Shown: positions 47,301 to 59,000 of the stretch, in pieces
Layout of the letters: each line of letters starts with the position of its first letter
Numbering within the stretch: position 1 is the first letter of the stretch
Assembly: GCA_958450365.1 (NCBI GenBank)
Contig: CAUEEP010000732.1
Coordinates: forward strand, 1,116,001 to 1,180,000
Source: Mesorhabditis belari
Lineage: Eukaryota > Nematoda > Chromadorea > Rhabditida > Rhabditidae
DNA length: 64,000 bases
Direction: 5' to 3'
Made by a program: the position numbers and the translations under genes
The notes under the pieces: generated by a model
Seen by the model: only the letters and a program-made list of their open reading frames with translations
What the model was told of the DNA's origin: nothing
The model's database searches: none

Positions 47301-50300
47301 GCTTATCAGAACCTATTGATGTGGGGTCGGAAAATGTAGCTGACGATGAGAGCTTGTGGGAGATTTGAATGTTGAGCTTCTGCAAAAGCTTGGGGACAGT
47401 AAAATAGTCATCAACTCGGCTCGCTACGGTGCACTACTATTAGAGAAAATACGGTATCATTGTTTTGTTCTGTCTTTTTTTGAACATTTAGCTTTTTGCT
47501 AATGAAAAACCTTTAAAAAAAAGCTTTTTAAAAACTTTCAAAAGTGATTTGAAAGAGAAATGATTGAGCTAGCTTCAGCTATTGAGCTAGCTTCAGCTAT
47601 TGAGCTAGCTTCAGCTATTGAGCTAGCTTCAGCTATTGAGCTAGCTTCAGCTATTGAGCTAGCTTCAGCTATTGAGCTAGCTTCAGCTATTGAGCTAGCT
47701 TCAGCTATTGAGCTAGCTTCAGCTATTGAGCTAGCTTCAGCTATTGAGCTAGCTTCAGCTATTGAGCTAGCTTCAGCTATTGAGCTAGCTTCAGCTATTG
47801 AGCTAGCTTCAGCTATTGAGCTATCTAATGATTTCTCTTACAATAATGAAATTCTATTATAAAAAGCCGTATTTCATTTGTTAGCTTGAGACTTCTTCAA
47901 TTAGAAAATTAGGTGAAAGACAGTCGAATAATTCTAGAAAGATATTGGATCCAATCAACGGTTTAACGATTCCGATTGCCCGTGTCTCGAGCAATGGAAC
48001 CGTCTTTTTAACAACGATTTTCTACGCGGAAACAGCGTGTGGAATCAATGTGAGCTTCATGACGTTTGCAGCCTAAACACACCCTTTCTAATGCACTTAA
48101 ATCCTCATCTAAAGAACAAATTGCAGTTCTCTTTCTCGAAAACAATCAAATTCCCAATTGCAGGCCAACAAATTCCCATTTGACCGTCAAAACTGCAGTC
48201 TGCCGATTATTTCGCTTGGATTGGATTCGTAAGAAAATTTAGCGCATTTGTTTCAAATTTATATTCCGGGGGTAATCAAAACAGCGTCAAAAAAAAGCAA
48301 ATTTCTCAAAATCCAAAAAACCAAGCCGGTTCAAGTTTTATATCAAAAAAATTCCTTGCGTTCTTGGTTACATGATGGGTGAAAGAGTTTTTTAAAAAAG
48401 CTAATATTTCATAGATAAAAAGAGCACTCAAAATTTGTGTCGAGTGATACTCAGTTGGTTAACTGAATATCTTTAGTGATACCCAGTTGGTTAACTGAAT
48501 ATCTTTAGTGATACCCAGTTGGTTAACTGAATATCTTTAGTGATACTCAGTTGGTTAACTGAATATCTTTAGTGATACCCAGTTGGTTAACTGAATATCT
48601 TTAGTGATACTCAGTTGGTTAACTGAATATCTTTAGAGACCCATTTTGAGTGCTCTTTTTATCTATGAAATATTAGCTTTTTTTTAAAAAAACTGTTTCA
48701 CCCATCATGTAGCCAAGAACGCAAGGAATTTTTTGATATAAAACTTGAACCGGCTTGGTTTTTTGGATTTTGAGAAATTTGACGGCACTGTTTTGAACGT
48801 TTACTATTATGGTGCTTTTTTTTGACTACCCCCCTATATTCCTTCTTTGCACGTTTTGCATTTCTAATTTCTATAAAAACAAAAACTTTTGCGAATAATT
48901 TTATAGGAAACTAAAAGGCAATAAAAAACAAAGACACTTACCGTAAATACTGTAATAATACCCCGCCCCCCCGCGTACAGTCGCGTAGTCGCAAAAGTTT
49001 TTTAGTTTTTAGTATTTCATTTTGTTTCAAAGCGCCAGTACTTTCAAAAAATGCGTTTTTGGTATCAAAAAATAGCTGAAATTCAGGGCTATTTTTTGAT
49101 ATTTAAACGCGCATTGTAGCATAAACCAGTGTCGAGAAAAACTCGTTCAAAGCTAGACTACGCAACACTCCGCACCGTCATTATGGGGGTGGGGTACTAT
49201 TACAGTATTTACGGTAGTTATTTCTTATCCCCGAAATGAGATGCAATGACTATTATGCTAATTTTTTCGGTTTTGGCCTATCAAAATCACTAATAACGTA
49301 CTTATGACAACACTGGTTTTAAGAAAATATGCTAATTTGTGCCTTTTTTTATGCAAATTTGAGACTTTTATGTGTAAACTTGTTTTCAGTTCACCAAAGT
49401 CTATACCAAAAATTACAAGGAAAAGTATTAAACTTTAGAAGCTTTTAGAAATTTTTAGAAAACTTTTATCAATGGGAGTGAGTGTTGAGAGGGGCGGCAA
49501 AACGCTTGTGGTTGGTTTTATCAAATAAAATTTTTAAAGTTTTAATAAATCCAACTAAATATGTTTAGGGAAATGGTGCCTGGGATATTCTTGAAGCTGT
49601 CCCAATGGAATATCAGAGTGTCAGTGAATCGGGAAAGCTTGATGTTGTGAGTTTAGATAGATACTTTAGATAGATACTTTAGATAGATACTTCAGGAAAT
49701 GAAATAAAGTGCGCAAGATTTACGATTAATACACATGAATTCAATACACATAAACAAAAAAAGGATCGAAAGAAAAGCAAGATGATATAATGGATGGAAT
49801 ATAGCACAGATAACGTCAAGAATCCAGTAGAGATTCAAGATCAAGAACTTCAAGATCAGCTTCAAGATCAAGAGCTTCAAGATCAGCCTCAAGATCAGCT
49901 TCAAGATCAGGTTCAAGATCAGCTTCAAGATCAGGTTCAAGATCAGCTTCAAGATCAGCTTCAAGATCAGGTTCAAGATCAGCTTCAAGATCAGCTTCAA
50001 GATCAGCTTCAAGATCAGCTTCAAGATCAGCTTCAAGATCAAGAGCTTCAAGATCAGCTTCAAGATCAAGAGCTTCAAGATCAGCCTCAAGATCAGCTTC
50101 AAGATCAGGTTCAAGATCAGCTTCAAGATCAAGAGCTTCAATACCAGCCTCAAGATCAGCTTCAAGATCAGCTTCAAGATCAGGTTCAAGATCAGCTTCA
50201 AGATCAGCTTCAAGATCAAGAGCTTCAATACCAGCCTCAAGATCAGCTTCAAGATCAAGAGCTTCAAGATCTACAGATAATTTAAAGATACTAAATGATG

Positions 50301-51844
50301 TCTAGCGTAACCGCTTGCTCAAGCTCTAACCGTATGCAGCTTTATTATGATTTATTAGGCCTTCTAGAAAGTCTTTTCGTTTTATTTTAATGTTATTTTG
50401 TAGAAAAAGAATTGGCTTTTCTAATGAAACAAATTTCTAATGAAATTTCTAATGAAAACGTAGTTCAAAACGATGAATTTGTTAGTTTTAAACAGAAGTA
50501 CGAAAAGAAACGAAAAGAATAGTCTAATAGATCGCTTTCTGAATAGTCTAATAGATAGCACTTATCTAGTCGTTGAACTTTCTAGAATGAATAAGATTAG
50601 AACGTTTTACCCAAACGTACTCTAGGTTGGCTATTTTGTCATCGTTCAACGCGTGCCCAATTTCTACGTCTACGTGATCGCTCTACCGTGTTTCATTCTG
50701 GTGATGCTTTCAATTGTGGGAATGTTTTGGTCACCGAATTTTCAAAAGGAAAAGCTCACAAAGGTAAAGGTTTAAAAAATTCAATCAAATCGGATTTCAG
50801 TTGAGTATTGGTTTGACGAGCCTCGTGTCGATCACTGTTTTGTTGGATATGTTGTCAAACGCGATTCCGAAGACTCAAGTTTTTCCATTGTTAGGTAAGT
50901 GAAAGCTTTTATGAGTCAAAGGGGGTTTTCGGGTCATCAAAGTTGTCTAGCCCAAGTCACCTTGAGCCAATTTGGCACCAACTTTGAGCCCAATGGCAGC
51001 TTTTGTTCCAGTTGGTGATTTTCTGGGTATATTACGCCAGGGTCAGGTTTTGTCTCATACATGCGTTAGGACAAGGACTTTAGGTACTTTAGGACCAGAC
51101 ACAGATTATATTTTAGACTAGCTTGAAGCCTCAAGTCATGCCAGGACTAATCCGGGATCGGTTATCTGCTACTGTCCACGGGATTCGAATCCTTGAGCCA
51201 ATTTGGCACCAACTTTGAGCCCAATGGCAGCTTTTATTCCAGTTGTTAATTTTCTGGGTTCCTCTTTTAGGTAATTCAAGATATCCAAGAGTTCATTTTT
51301 TAAACAAAAATTTTTTGAGTTAGGATTTGAACTGGATTAAGCCTGGTGAGCCTGGTTTAACTAAATTTTAGAATAGCTAGAAGTCGAGTCAGTCTAATAG
51401 TAAGTTACCTGGGTTGGGTTAAATCTAGACTTTGATTAGAGTTTAAACTGCCGAACCAGATCAATTGTAGACTGTTAGAAAAGTCTAGATGCATCTAGAT
51501 TTACTTTTATTTAGATTTTTTATTTATTATAACTTTATCGTTCTAGGTATTTACGTTGTGAGCTGTGTTGGAATGACTTCTCTCGCTTGTGTGCTCGTTG
51601 TTTTGCATTCAATGCCGAATCCCGAGAAAGCGACAAAGAAAGAAATTGAGCGACTTAAAGAAAGCGATCAGCTGAAAACAAGGTATTGAAATTTTTGGGC
51701 TAAAAAAGAAGGATTTCCAGAAGTCAACGGTTAAACTCGTGGATACGAAAGAAAATCTATGATCGAAATTTCTTTTTTCTTCTTTGTTTTCAATTGTTGA
51801 ATGTCATCGGTTTTATTGTTTTCTTATCGTTTTGGGATGGGTGA
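44368..51844 (+). CDS. Cys-loop ligand-gated ion channel subunit B (414 aa)
   Basis: Twelve exons: 44368-44446, 45660-45871, 45933-45977, 46320-46429, 47938-48049, 48164-48228, 49459-49510, 49569-49646, 50626-50763, 50801-50894, 51547-51682, 51721-51844; 1245 nt. It is a tandem paralogue of A: internal exons of 45, 110, 112, 65, 52, 78, 138 and 94 nt have identical lengths in both. Signal peptide MLIFLVILKFCALVNG; exon 2 fuses two exons of A and adds a LRDSTDERGNLLEGSFSG insertion; NWRDPRLAWKQEKFGGLDSI; LWIPDARVGNA; Cys-loop CGINANKFPFDRQNC (13 between); M1 YVYVIALPCFILVMLSIVGM; M2 SIGLTSLVSITVLLDMLSNA then IPKTQVFPLLG; M3 VVSCVGMTSLACVLVV; M4 NFFFLLCFQLLNVIGFIVFL ending FWDG. Introns hold most of the minisatellites of this window. 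Confidence 0.93.
44994..45540. mobile_element. pair of TACCGTATTT-type MITEs in gene B intron 1
   Basis: Two elements of about 220 bp (44994-45215, 45318-45540), each with CTAATAG(T/C)(A/C)GTGC ends and an AAAGCTTTGCCTAAATTCCT / CTCGAAATCTCGAGA interior, separated by a 100-bp spacer. The whole 540-bp block, spacer included, recurs at 46928-47456. Confidence 0.88.
46128..46242. repeat. 19-bp tandem repeat CTGGCTCACAGTCCAGAAG
   Basis: About six units in an intron of gene B; the open frame across it is incidental. Confidence 0.95.
46928..47456. mobile_element. second copy of the paired-MITE block
   Basis: It matches 44994-45540 including the spacer (TTTGATGCGTTTATTTGGAA). The first element has lost its right terminus (ends TTAGATAGTCAAG), which marks this as a copy of the block and not four independent insertions. 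Confidence 0.88.
47560..47827. repeat. 18-bp tandem repeat ATTGAGCTAGCTTCAGCT
   Basis: Nearly perfect array of about 14.5 units, open in frame as Ile-Glu-Leu-Ala-Ser-Ala repeats. It is inside a gene B intron, so translation is not expected. Confidence 0.97.
48261..48842. mobile_element. foldback element with a six-unit satellite in its loop
   Basis: Arms of about 170 bp (48261-48438; 48645-48842) pair, including CAAGCCGGTTCAAGTTTTAT and CTTGCGTTCTTGG(T/C)TACATGA. The loop is six copies of a 32-bp unit (AGTGATAC(C/T)CAGTTGGTTAAC...) at 48443-48635. It lies in a gene B intron. Confidence 0.9.
48939..49216. mobile_element. MITE, TACCGTAAATACTGTAATA ends
   Basis: 278 bp including TA flanks; the same family as 36728-37080 but with single left end. 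It lies in the same gene B intron as the foldback. Confidence 0.9.
49828..50278. repeat. 12-bp minisatellite TTCAAGATCAGC, open on both strands
   Basis: About 37 units with ordered variants (GAGCTTCAAGAT, CCTCAAGATCAG). Both strands stay open: plus reads DQLQ-type, minus reads LILK-type repeats. It is intronic in gene B, so coding is not expected. Confidence 0.95.
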
Positions 51845-51869
51845 ATGCTTTTGGAAGTTGTTGATAAAG

Positions 51870-51965
51870 TGTTAAAAGAGAAATCGTTGTTGTTGTTGTT
51901 GTTGATAGAGTGTTAAAAGAGAAATCGTTGTTGTTGTTGTTGTTGATACAGTGTTAAAAGAAAAA
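51870..51965. repeat. tandem GTTGTTGTTGTTGATA... repeat
   Basis: Three partial copies of a 38-bp unit with (GTT)n and GTGTTAAAAGAGAAATCG, just after the gene B stop. The rest of 51845-53011 shows no gene. Confidence 0.85.
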
Positions 51966-52684
51966 TCGCTTACAGACGATCACAATATTACAAATTACAA
52001 CTTCATATAGCAAGCATTGATGTTTAAAATCCAATTCTTTTTTTGAATCAGCTCAGTTCTAGAGGATCGACTCTCACGACTGGATCCTCTAGAAGCCAAA
52101 TCCAAGCTTTGGCAGATCCAGGAACTTTTATTGGCTAAACAAGGTCAGAAAAAAGTCAGAACCTCATGTTCGTGATACTCCCACCTTGGCTAGATTTAAA
52201 GCCGCAATTTCGGCAATTGATTTGACTGCTCTGTGATTCTTTCTTGAGGTATCTATTTATCTTTTGGGTGTGTTTTGAGTGGTGTCCCGGGTAATTATTG
52301 TGATTTTGCTTTGTCGCTATTCAACTAAATAATATATTCTCTGGTTCAGTTAGCAATTGGGTTTGCTTCTAGCTTTTGGTCCGGTCTGATCATGAGAATT
52401 TAGGTTTAAACCAGCAATTTCAATCAGCATTCAACTGAATAAAGCATTTATATATATTTTGTTATGTTTTTGATAAAATATTGTTTAAAATTTGATTAAT
52501 AAACAAAAAGAGCGTAATTTCGAGAGCTTTAAGATAAACTTTCCGTTAAGATACTAAAGTCTCAAACAAAACTAGAATTTTGCTTGACTTTAACTAGATT
52601 TTCTTAAGAATTTTACTGATAACATTGTAAAATTCTTTGTGAACTGACTTTTCTAGGTAAAAATCGGTTTTAAAAGTTTCAAAA

Positions 52685-52930
52685 TCGGACGTAATATATA
52701 AAAAAGCTGTCTGTTCGTCTGTACTCACTTTTTCTCAGCCTTTTTTTCTCTTTAGGCCAAAAAAACTGAAATTCTTTTAAAAGTCTTAAAATATAAGATA
52801 GTTGTGATATTTAAACTAGAAAATTCAAAAAATCAAAACCGTAGCACTACGAGGGGTCGAACCCGGGTGATTTGGGTCGTAGACAAGCGCGCTCTCGAAT
52901 GCTCCACGACCACAAAGCACAGACACACAA
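52685..52930 (-). mobile_element. tRNA-derived SINE-like element
   Basis: Minus strand: head GTGGTCGTGGAGCATTCGAG ... CCGGGTTCGACCCCTCGTA (52852-52915); body ends in GTCTGTTCGTCTGTACTCAC (52708) after TATAAAAAAG. Same plan as 36255-36500. Confidence 0.6.
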
Positions 52931-53011
52931 AGCACCAGAAAAACTCGCAGTTAAACGGGTTTTTTGAATGGGAAATTTATATTTATGTCTTTTTGATAAA
53001 TATTTATCTCT

Positions 53012-56000
53012 TCATTTCCAAAATGAAAGAAAGATAATGAAACCGGCGAGATTGACCCCTTGAAAGCAAAGCTGAAAGAAAAGATGTCGACTCCGGCAGT
53101 CCTCTTTGAAAAATTTGATCAACGGATCTCTGAATCTTAATTTTTTTAATTTTTCCATAAAAACCTACCTCTTCGTCATCATTTCCCTCGTTTCCTCATC
53201 TTTTCTCATTTCGAAATCGCTTTTCTTCTTTGGGTTTTTCAAGGCGAAAACGACGATGACAACGCAAGCGGCTGAGATGATACCGACACAGACAACAACG
53301 TAAATCCCTAGATTTCAATGATAAATGTGCTCTTCAAAGTTAGACTTTATGCTTAAAAATTGGCGCAGAATCTAGTGGATTTAGATCTCTTCATTTCAGC
53401 TCTCACAGCGATGCTTTTAGTGCAAGAAAGATGTACGCCAGAGAAGAGATTTTTTGGGCTTAATTTAAAGGCAAAGCAAAATATTAGTAGAGTGTAGAGT
53501 TATTGTAGTACAAAGTACATTATTGGTAGAGGCTACAAGTCATTGTAGAGTACATTGTTAATACTCGTAACCGATTTGCTTTCTTTTTCAAATAAATTTT
53601 ATTAAATATTAAATAAAGTCAGGGATAGATTTATAAAGGAGATTCTAAAATTCAGCTTTTTGCAAAAAAACCCGTCCAATTAACTCTCAAAACTAATTAG
53701 ATTTTTGGAAAGTCGATAAATTTTAGATATAATAATTCGATTCAGATCGATTGCAGATTTCAGATTGATTGGTTTAGCAGTTCTTTTCTAAAATAGCATA
53801 GCCGACAGACAGAGAAATAATCTCTCTAGAGATTGTTATTCAATAAAGATTCGCTAAAAACCCTCAAAAAAATGATTAGTTGGCGACGGCGACGCCGAGT
53901 TGGCGGCTATTTTACAGCTTTCTAAGTTTTCACAGAAGCTCAACACTCAAATCCCCCACAAGATCTCATCGTCAGCTACATTTTCCGACCCCACATCGAT
54001 AGGTTCTGATAAGCGGTTCTCGAGATTTCGAGGAATTTAGACAACGCTCTTGGTGCACTACTATTAGAGAAAATAATATAAAAAAGCCTCTAGCTTTTTT
54101 TCTAAATACGTTTTTCTCAACCCCTAGATTTTTCCCAACTACATTTTGATACCGAAAAATAATAGATTTCAAGACCTATCATTTGACATCCAAGCACGGT
54201 AAAGCGATCACGTAGCTGTAGAAATTATGTTCAAAGTTAGACTACGCGACTGTACGTCTATCTTTATGGCTTTATGGCTTTATTTGAGTATTTACTCACC
54301 CAACAAAGGAAAAACAGCCGTCTTCGGAATAGCTGTAGCTAGCATGTCCAACAAAACAGTCATTGACACCATACTCGTCAAACCGATACTCAACTGGATC
54401 TTTTGATTATATGAATTCTTTTGTTTATGTGAAATTTCACTCTTGACAATATTTATAATATTCTGTAAACCTTTGTGAGTTGTTCTTTTCGAACATTCGG
54501 CGACCAAAACATTCCGATGATTGAAAGCAATGTCAAGAGGAAACACGGTAAAGCGATCACGTAGATGTAGAAATTGGGAACACGTTTGAGGTGAATTTCG
54601 AAATAAAACTGAAATGAGATTGCCCAAAGCTATCTCCATTTGATTACTGTAAGAATGGCTTATCCAAAACCCACCACTTGCATAGTATCGAAACCGGTGT
54701 CCAACGTCGTTACATTAGTCACTTCCCATTCACCATTTCCCTAAGTTTCTTTAACGACAGACTTCAAAAATCTTAGAATCCTTGGTTAAAGCTTTTGACA
54801 GATCTCCAGCCTTCTCACTTGAATACCATCTTCGCACTCTGTTCGCGCTTGAATACTGTGTTTCACAGGCATACTGTGAATACTATACAGGAAGAATTAC
54901 CAAGAATTACCGCAACAACGTCGTATTATGTTATGAGGCCCATTTCACTTTTTACATTTGAAGTGGCTCAACGCCAAATTGTCGACCAGATTGATGCCCG
55001 TTTGAGGATTGGCGACGCAATAAGGAAAATCGCAAAAAATTTGGGTCGATCCGACTCTGCCGTGCGAAATTATATAAAGTCCGAGTTCGTTTCTGCACCA
55101 AGAAGAAACCAGGACCAAAGCCAAAGCTTACACCGCGAACTAGACGCCATCTTGTGAACAACATCCACAGAAAAACGATCAATGAAGTGAAAACGGAACG
55201 GAAAATCGACGCTTCGAAGTCGACAATTTGGCGAGTCATCAAGGAAAATCCACATGTCGATCGACAATTATTGAACATGCAATCGGTCGTGAAGCTTTTG
55301 CACAAGAAAGCCCGATTGGCGTTCGCCAAGGCCCATATGAATCAGGATTGGTCTATGGTTAGAAAGCCGCTTATGTTTTATTATTTTTTTTTGCGTTTAG
55401 GTGATCTTTTCCGATGAGAAGAAATGGAATTAGGATGGTCCCAATGGCATTGACTACTATTGGAGGGATCTTCGACGTGATCCGATGGTGTTTGGAACTC
55501 GAAACTTTGGCGGTGGTTCCGTGATGGTTTGGGCCGCCTTTTGTGCTGATGGAACGGAAGATGGTTGAAGATGGTTTCGAATCGGATGACTAGATAGATG
55601 TCTTGAACAATTTGCTTATTGCCGTTTTTGCTCCTAAATCCAACCGTTCCCGATTTGTTTCAATACGACAACGCGTCAATTCATCGAGCCGGAGACAGCC
55701 GAGACTGGCTGAACAACAACAACATTGAAACTTTGGACTGACCCGCTCGATCTCCTGACGTCAATCCGATAGGGAATTTATGCCGAATACTTGTTCAAGC
55801 CGCCTACAAAAATCATCGTCAGTTTCAAGAGGTATATTTGTACCTAAAACAGCGATCCGTTTGGCCTGAAGCTATCTCGACGTCTTTGCTTTTCAAAACC
55901 TCATCAATTCAATGCCAGACCGCATTTTTCAAGTAATTAATCGTTCTGGTGCGTGTACAGATTATTAGTTTCGATTTTTTACCTTTGATTGTTAATTTGT

Positions 56001-59000
56001 GTCGATAAATAAAAATATTTTCATAGTGCGCTTAAGAATTTGAAACGGTTGATTTAGCAAAAAGTTTCTATTTTGAAAATTTTTACTTTTTAGAGTATGC
56101 TCATTTTTCGTGTTTTTAGTTTTTAAGACATGCACTTTCTAATAGAAAAAGATTAATAGTTGTAGCGGTGTTCGAAATGCAAAATTCGCTATTTTAGAGG
56201 GTGCGTTTAAGAATTTGAAACGCACTGTAGTATGCCTGTGAAGCTTTATTCTATGATATTCTATGATATTCTATAATATTCTATGATATTCTATGATACT
56301 TGAGTTTAGCTCATGTTTATTATGTCCTAAATTTTCTCTCTGGCTTCTTCGTGCAGCGTTCTCACCATTTCCCTGAGTTTCTTTAACGACAGACTTCAAA
56401 AAGCTTAGAATCCTTGGTTAAAGCTTTTGACAGATAACCAGCGTTGTCACTTGAATACTATTTTCGCACTGTGTTGAATACTGTTTCACAGGTATACTGT
56501 GAGACTATAGTATGCCTGTCAAACCTTATTCTATGATATTCTATGATATTCTAAGATATTCTATGATATTCTATGATACTTGAGTTTAGCTCATGTTTAT
56601 TATGTCCTAAATTTTCTCTCTGGCTTCTTCGTGCAGCTTTTTTCCTTGCCTAAGCTCTGTGCAAATGAATTCTTTCAACTTACCGGTGACACCATGATCG
56701 CTTTGTCCCCCACCACACCCGTTGTCACCACATCATCTCTATTTTATCTTCTTTCCATTCAACTCCAAATCACTCACCCTCCATATACAAATGACATGAT
56801 GGGAACATTGCATGTCTGAGTATCGAATGGGAAAACATTTACCTAGATTTGAAATTACATTATTGTAGCTAAAACTCGGGCATTTACCGTAATGACACAC
56901 GAGCTCTCCACATAGAAAACAGTCGGCATGGTCACTGTTCCATTATTTGATATTGAAACAGCACGCACAGAGTCTGGATGCTCGATATCCAATGTTTTTC
57001 TAGAGTTAGGTAGATTTTTTTAGGAATTTGATTTCTATTTGTGCTGAAGGAGGGATAGACTCAACTCACAAGGGAATGACTAGATCTAGTGGTGGGATCT
57101 CAATCTGAAAATCAAGACAAAACGCCTATCGAATACGCTGTACACGATGGTGAAATCCGTTTTTGCGAATGAGCAATATTTTTTTTGCAAAAAGAATTTA
57201 AATTTTGGGCTATTTTAGGGCACGATTTCAGTAATAAAGTCCTTAAAGACGACATAGCAACAGTGTCACCGTGGCTGAGTGGGTAGAAATCGATCAATCG
57301 ATTAAAACGTCAATTTGTTGTAACTCTGGTTCGATCCCCGACCGCGCAAAACTTTTTTTTACCTCTTCTTTCTTTTTGTCAATAATGTTTTCTTGATGTT
57401 TTGGTTTTATTTTTAGGTTCAAATTGGTGTCAGCCGAAATCCTTCTTGAGTTACCTTTCCAAGAATTCCTGAAATGTTGTACCGGTACTTAGTACCCTTC
57501 CATCGATTGCACGGTCGCATCCGTTTCCTTTCTTTTTGCGTTCTTATTTTGCAATTATTCGCGTCGCATTTTTCGTCTTTTTTTCTCTCTTCCCGAAATT
57601 ATTTTTTGAAGAGAGAGCTTCTGGCCCTTTTGGGGTCGGGGTTTTTGCCTTCGTTCTTGGGGGACTTTGATGTTTCTATTCATGCGCATGCTGTTTTTGT
57701 AATGGGTATCGTTCTGGCTTTATGGAACCATGTTGGAACCATATTGGAAATATATTGGAACCGTATTGGAACCGTAGTGGATCCAAAAAAAACCGTATTG
57801 GAACCGTATTGGATCAAAGAAGAACCATATTGGAACCGTTTTGGATAAAAAAAGAACCAGATTGGAACCGTATTGGAACCATATTGGAATCATATTGGAA
57901 ATATATTAGAACTATATTGGAACCATATTGGAACCAGTTCTGGCATTTTTGGTTTTGTCCTAATAAACAGTAAAATTATAAATTCAGTTTAGTTTATGCT
58001 ACCCTTCAGGTTTTAAATCCTGTTTAGATAGCTGGTTTAAAACTGTAGAAAGAACTTACTAACATTTGGGCCGCCTTCGACAAAGTATCAATCCGTTCTG
58101 TACTCTTATCACGAGTATTAACCGTATGTTGGATGCGGCGTGTTCTTGTTATGTTGTAAGCGTTTTGGGGAAACCCTTTTAACCTCTTTGTGCTACTCGG
58201 CTATTCTGAAGCAAAGTCATCCCCGATGATAAGGTTAAAGCGGGTCGCACCCCAAACTGTACATCGTACTCTGTTTGCCTTTCTTAAAACCCAAAGCGCA
58301 GCACACATTCCCTTTTCCCTTACGTATTCCCCAGCATGTTATCGGGTAGCCACAATTGAGCGACATTCACGTAAATGACATCGATTCCATCAAAATCCAC
58401 CGGATCCCAAGCCAATCTCAGATCTTGCCAAGTCTAAGATCTAAGTTCATAAGCCAAAAAGAAGAAATTCCCTTACCTCAATAAACCCCAAACAAAAACC
58501 GAGTTGTTGACTCTCAGCATCCTAAATAATTGTTTTTTTTTGAGAATTCTTTAATCCAAACCAAAGTGAACATCTTGAAGTACGAGAGTTGAAAATTGAC
58601 AGTAAAAGGAGAAGAATCACTGGCTAGATTTGTATTTTTTTTTGATTATTTAATAGATTCTAAGCCTACCATTCTTTCGAGATCTTTTCAAAAACACTGG
58701 TGACACATTTTTGTTATAATTTCTTGTTGTGAAGAGCTCGTTGTAGAGATTTCCGGTGGAATTCATGAAATTTGTGTAGTCTTCTGTAATTTCATGAAGT
58801 AATTTCATGAATTTCTTTTCTAAATCATTTCAACTTTAAGCTATTATCTTGCAATCATAAAATTGTACTTTTGAAACAATTCCTATTGTTAATTGTCTAA
58901 AGTTTCCCCTTTAAATATCAACTTCTAGACTATCATAACCCAGAAAGCTTTAAGCTAAGCTAATCTATTCTATTCAATTTATCTGCTTTTAAAGTATATT

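Noticed and set aside
47560..47862. 100-codon frame of Ile-Glu-Leu-Ala-Ser-Ala repeats
   Set aside because: Pure 18-bp satellite inside an intron of channel gene B; no flanking coding signal.
47900..49216. CRISPR-like arrangement of short direct repeats
   Set aside because: The units are contiguous without unique spacers and the genome is eukaryotic, so these are satellites.
49692..50285. Two long antiparallel repeat-protein frames
   Set aside because: 12-bp minisatellite within an intron; openness follows from the unit length.
57075..57115. A 35-nt segment with acceptor-like TTTTCAG and donor GTGAGT, present in both palindrome arms
   Set aside because: Considered as a cassette exon of channels C/D, but its length (35) would shift the frame and introduce a stop; the direct join of exons 58324 and 56999 matches A and B.
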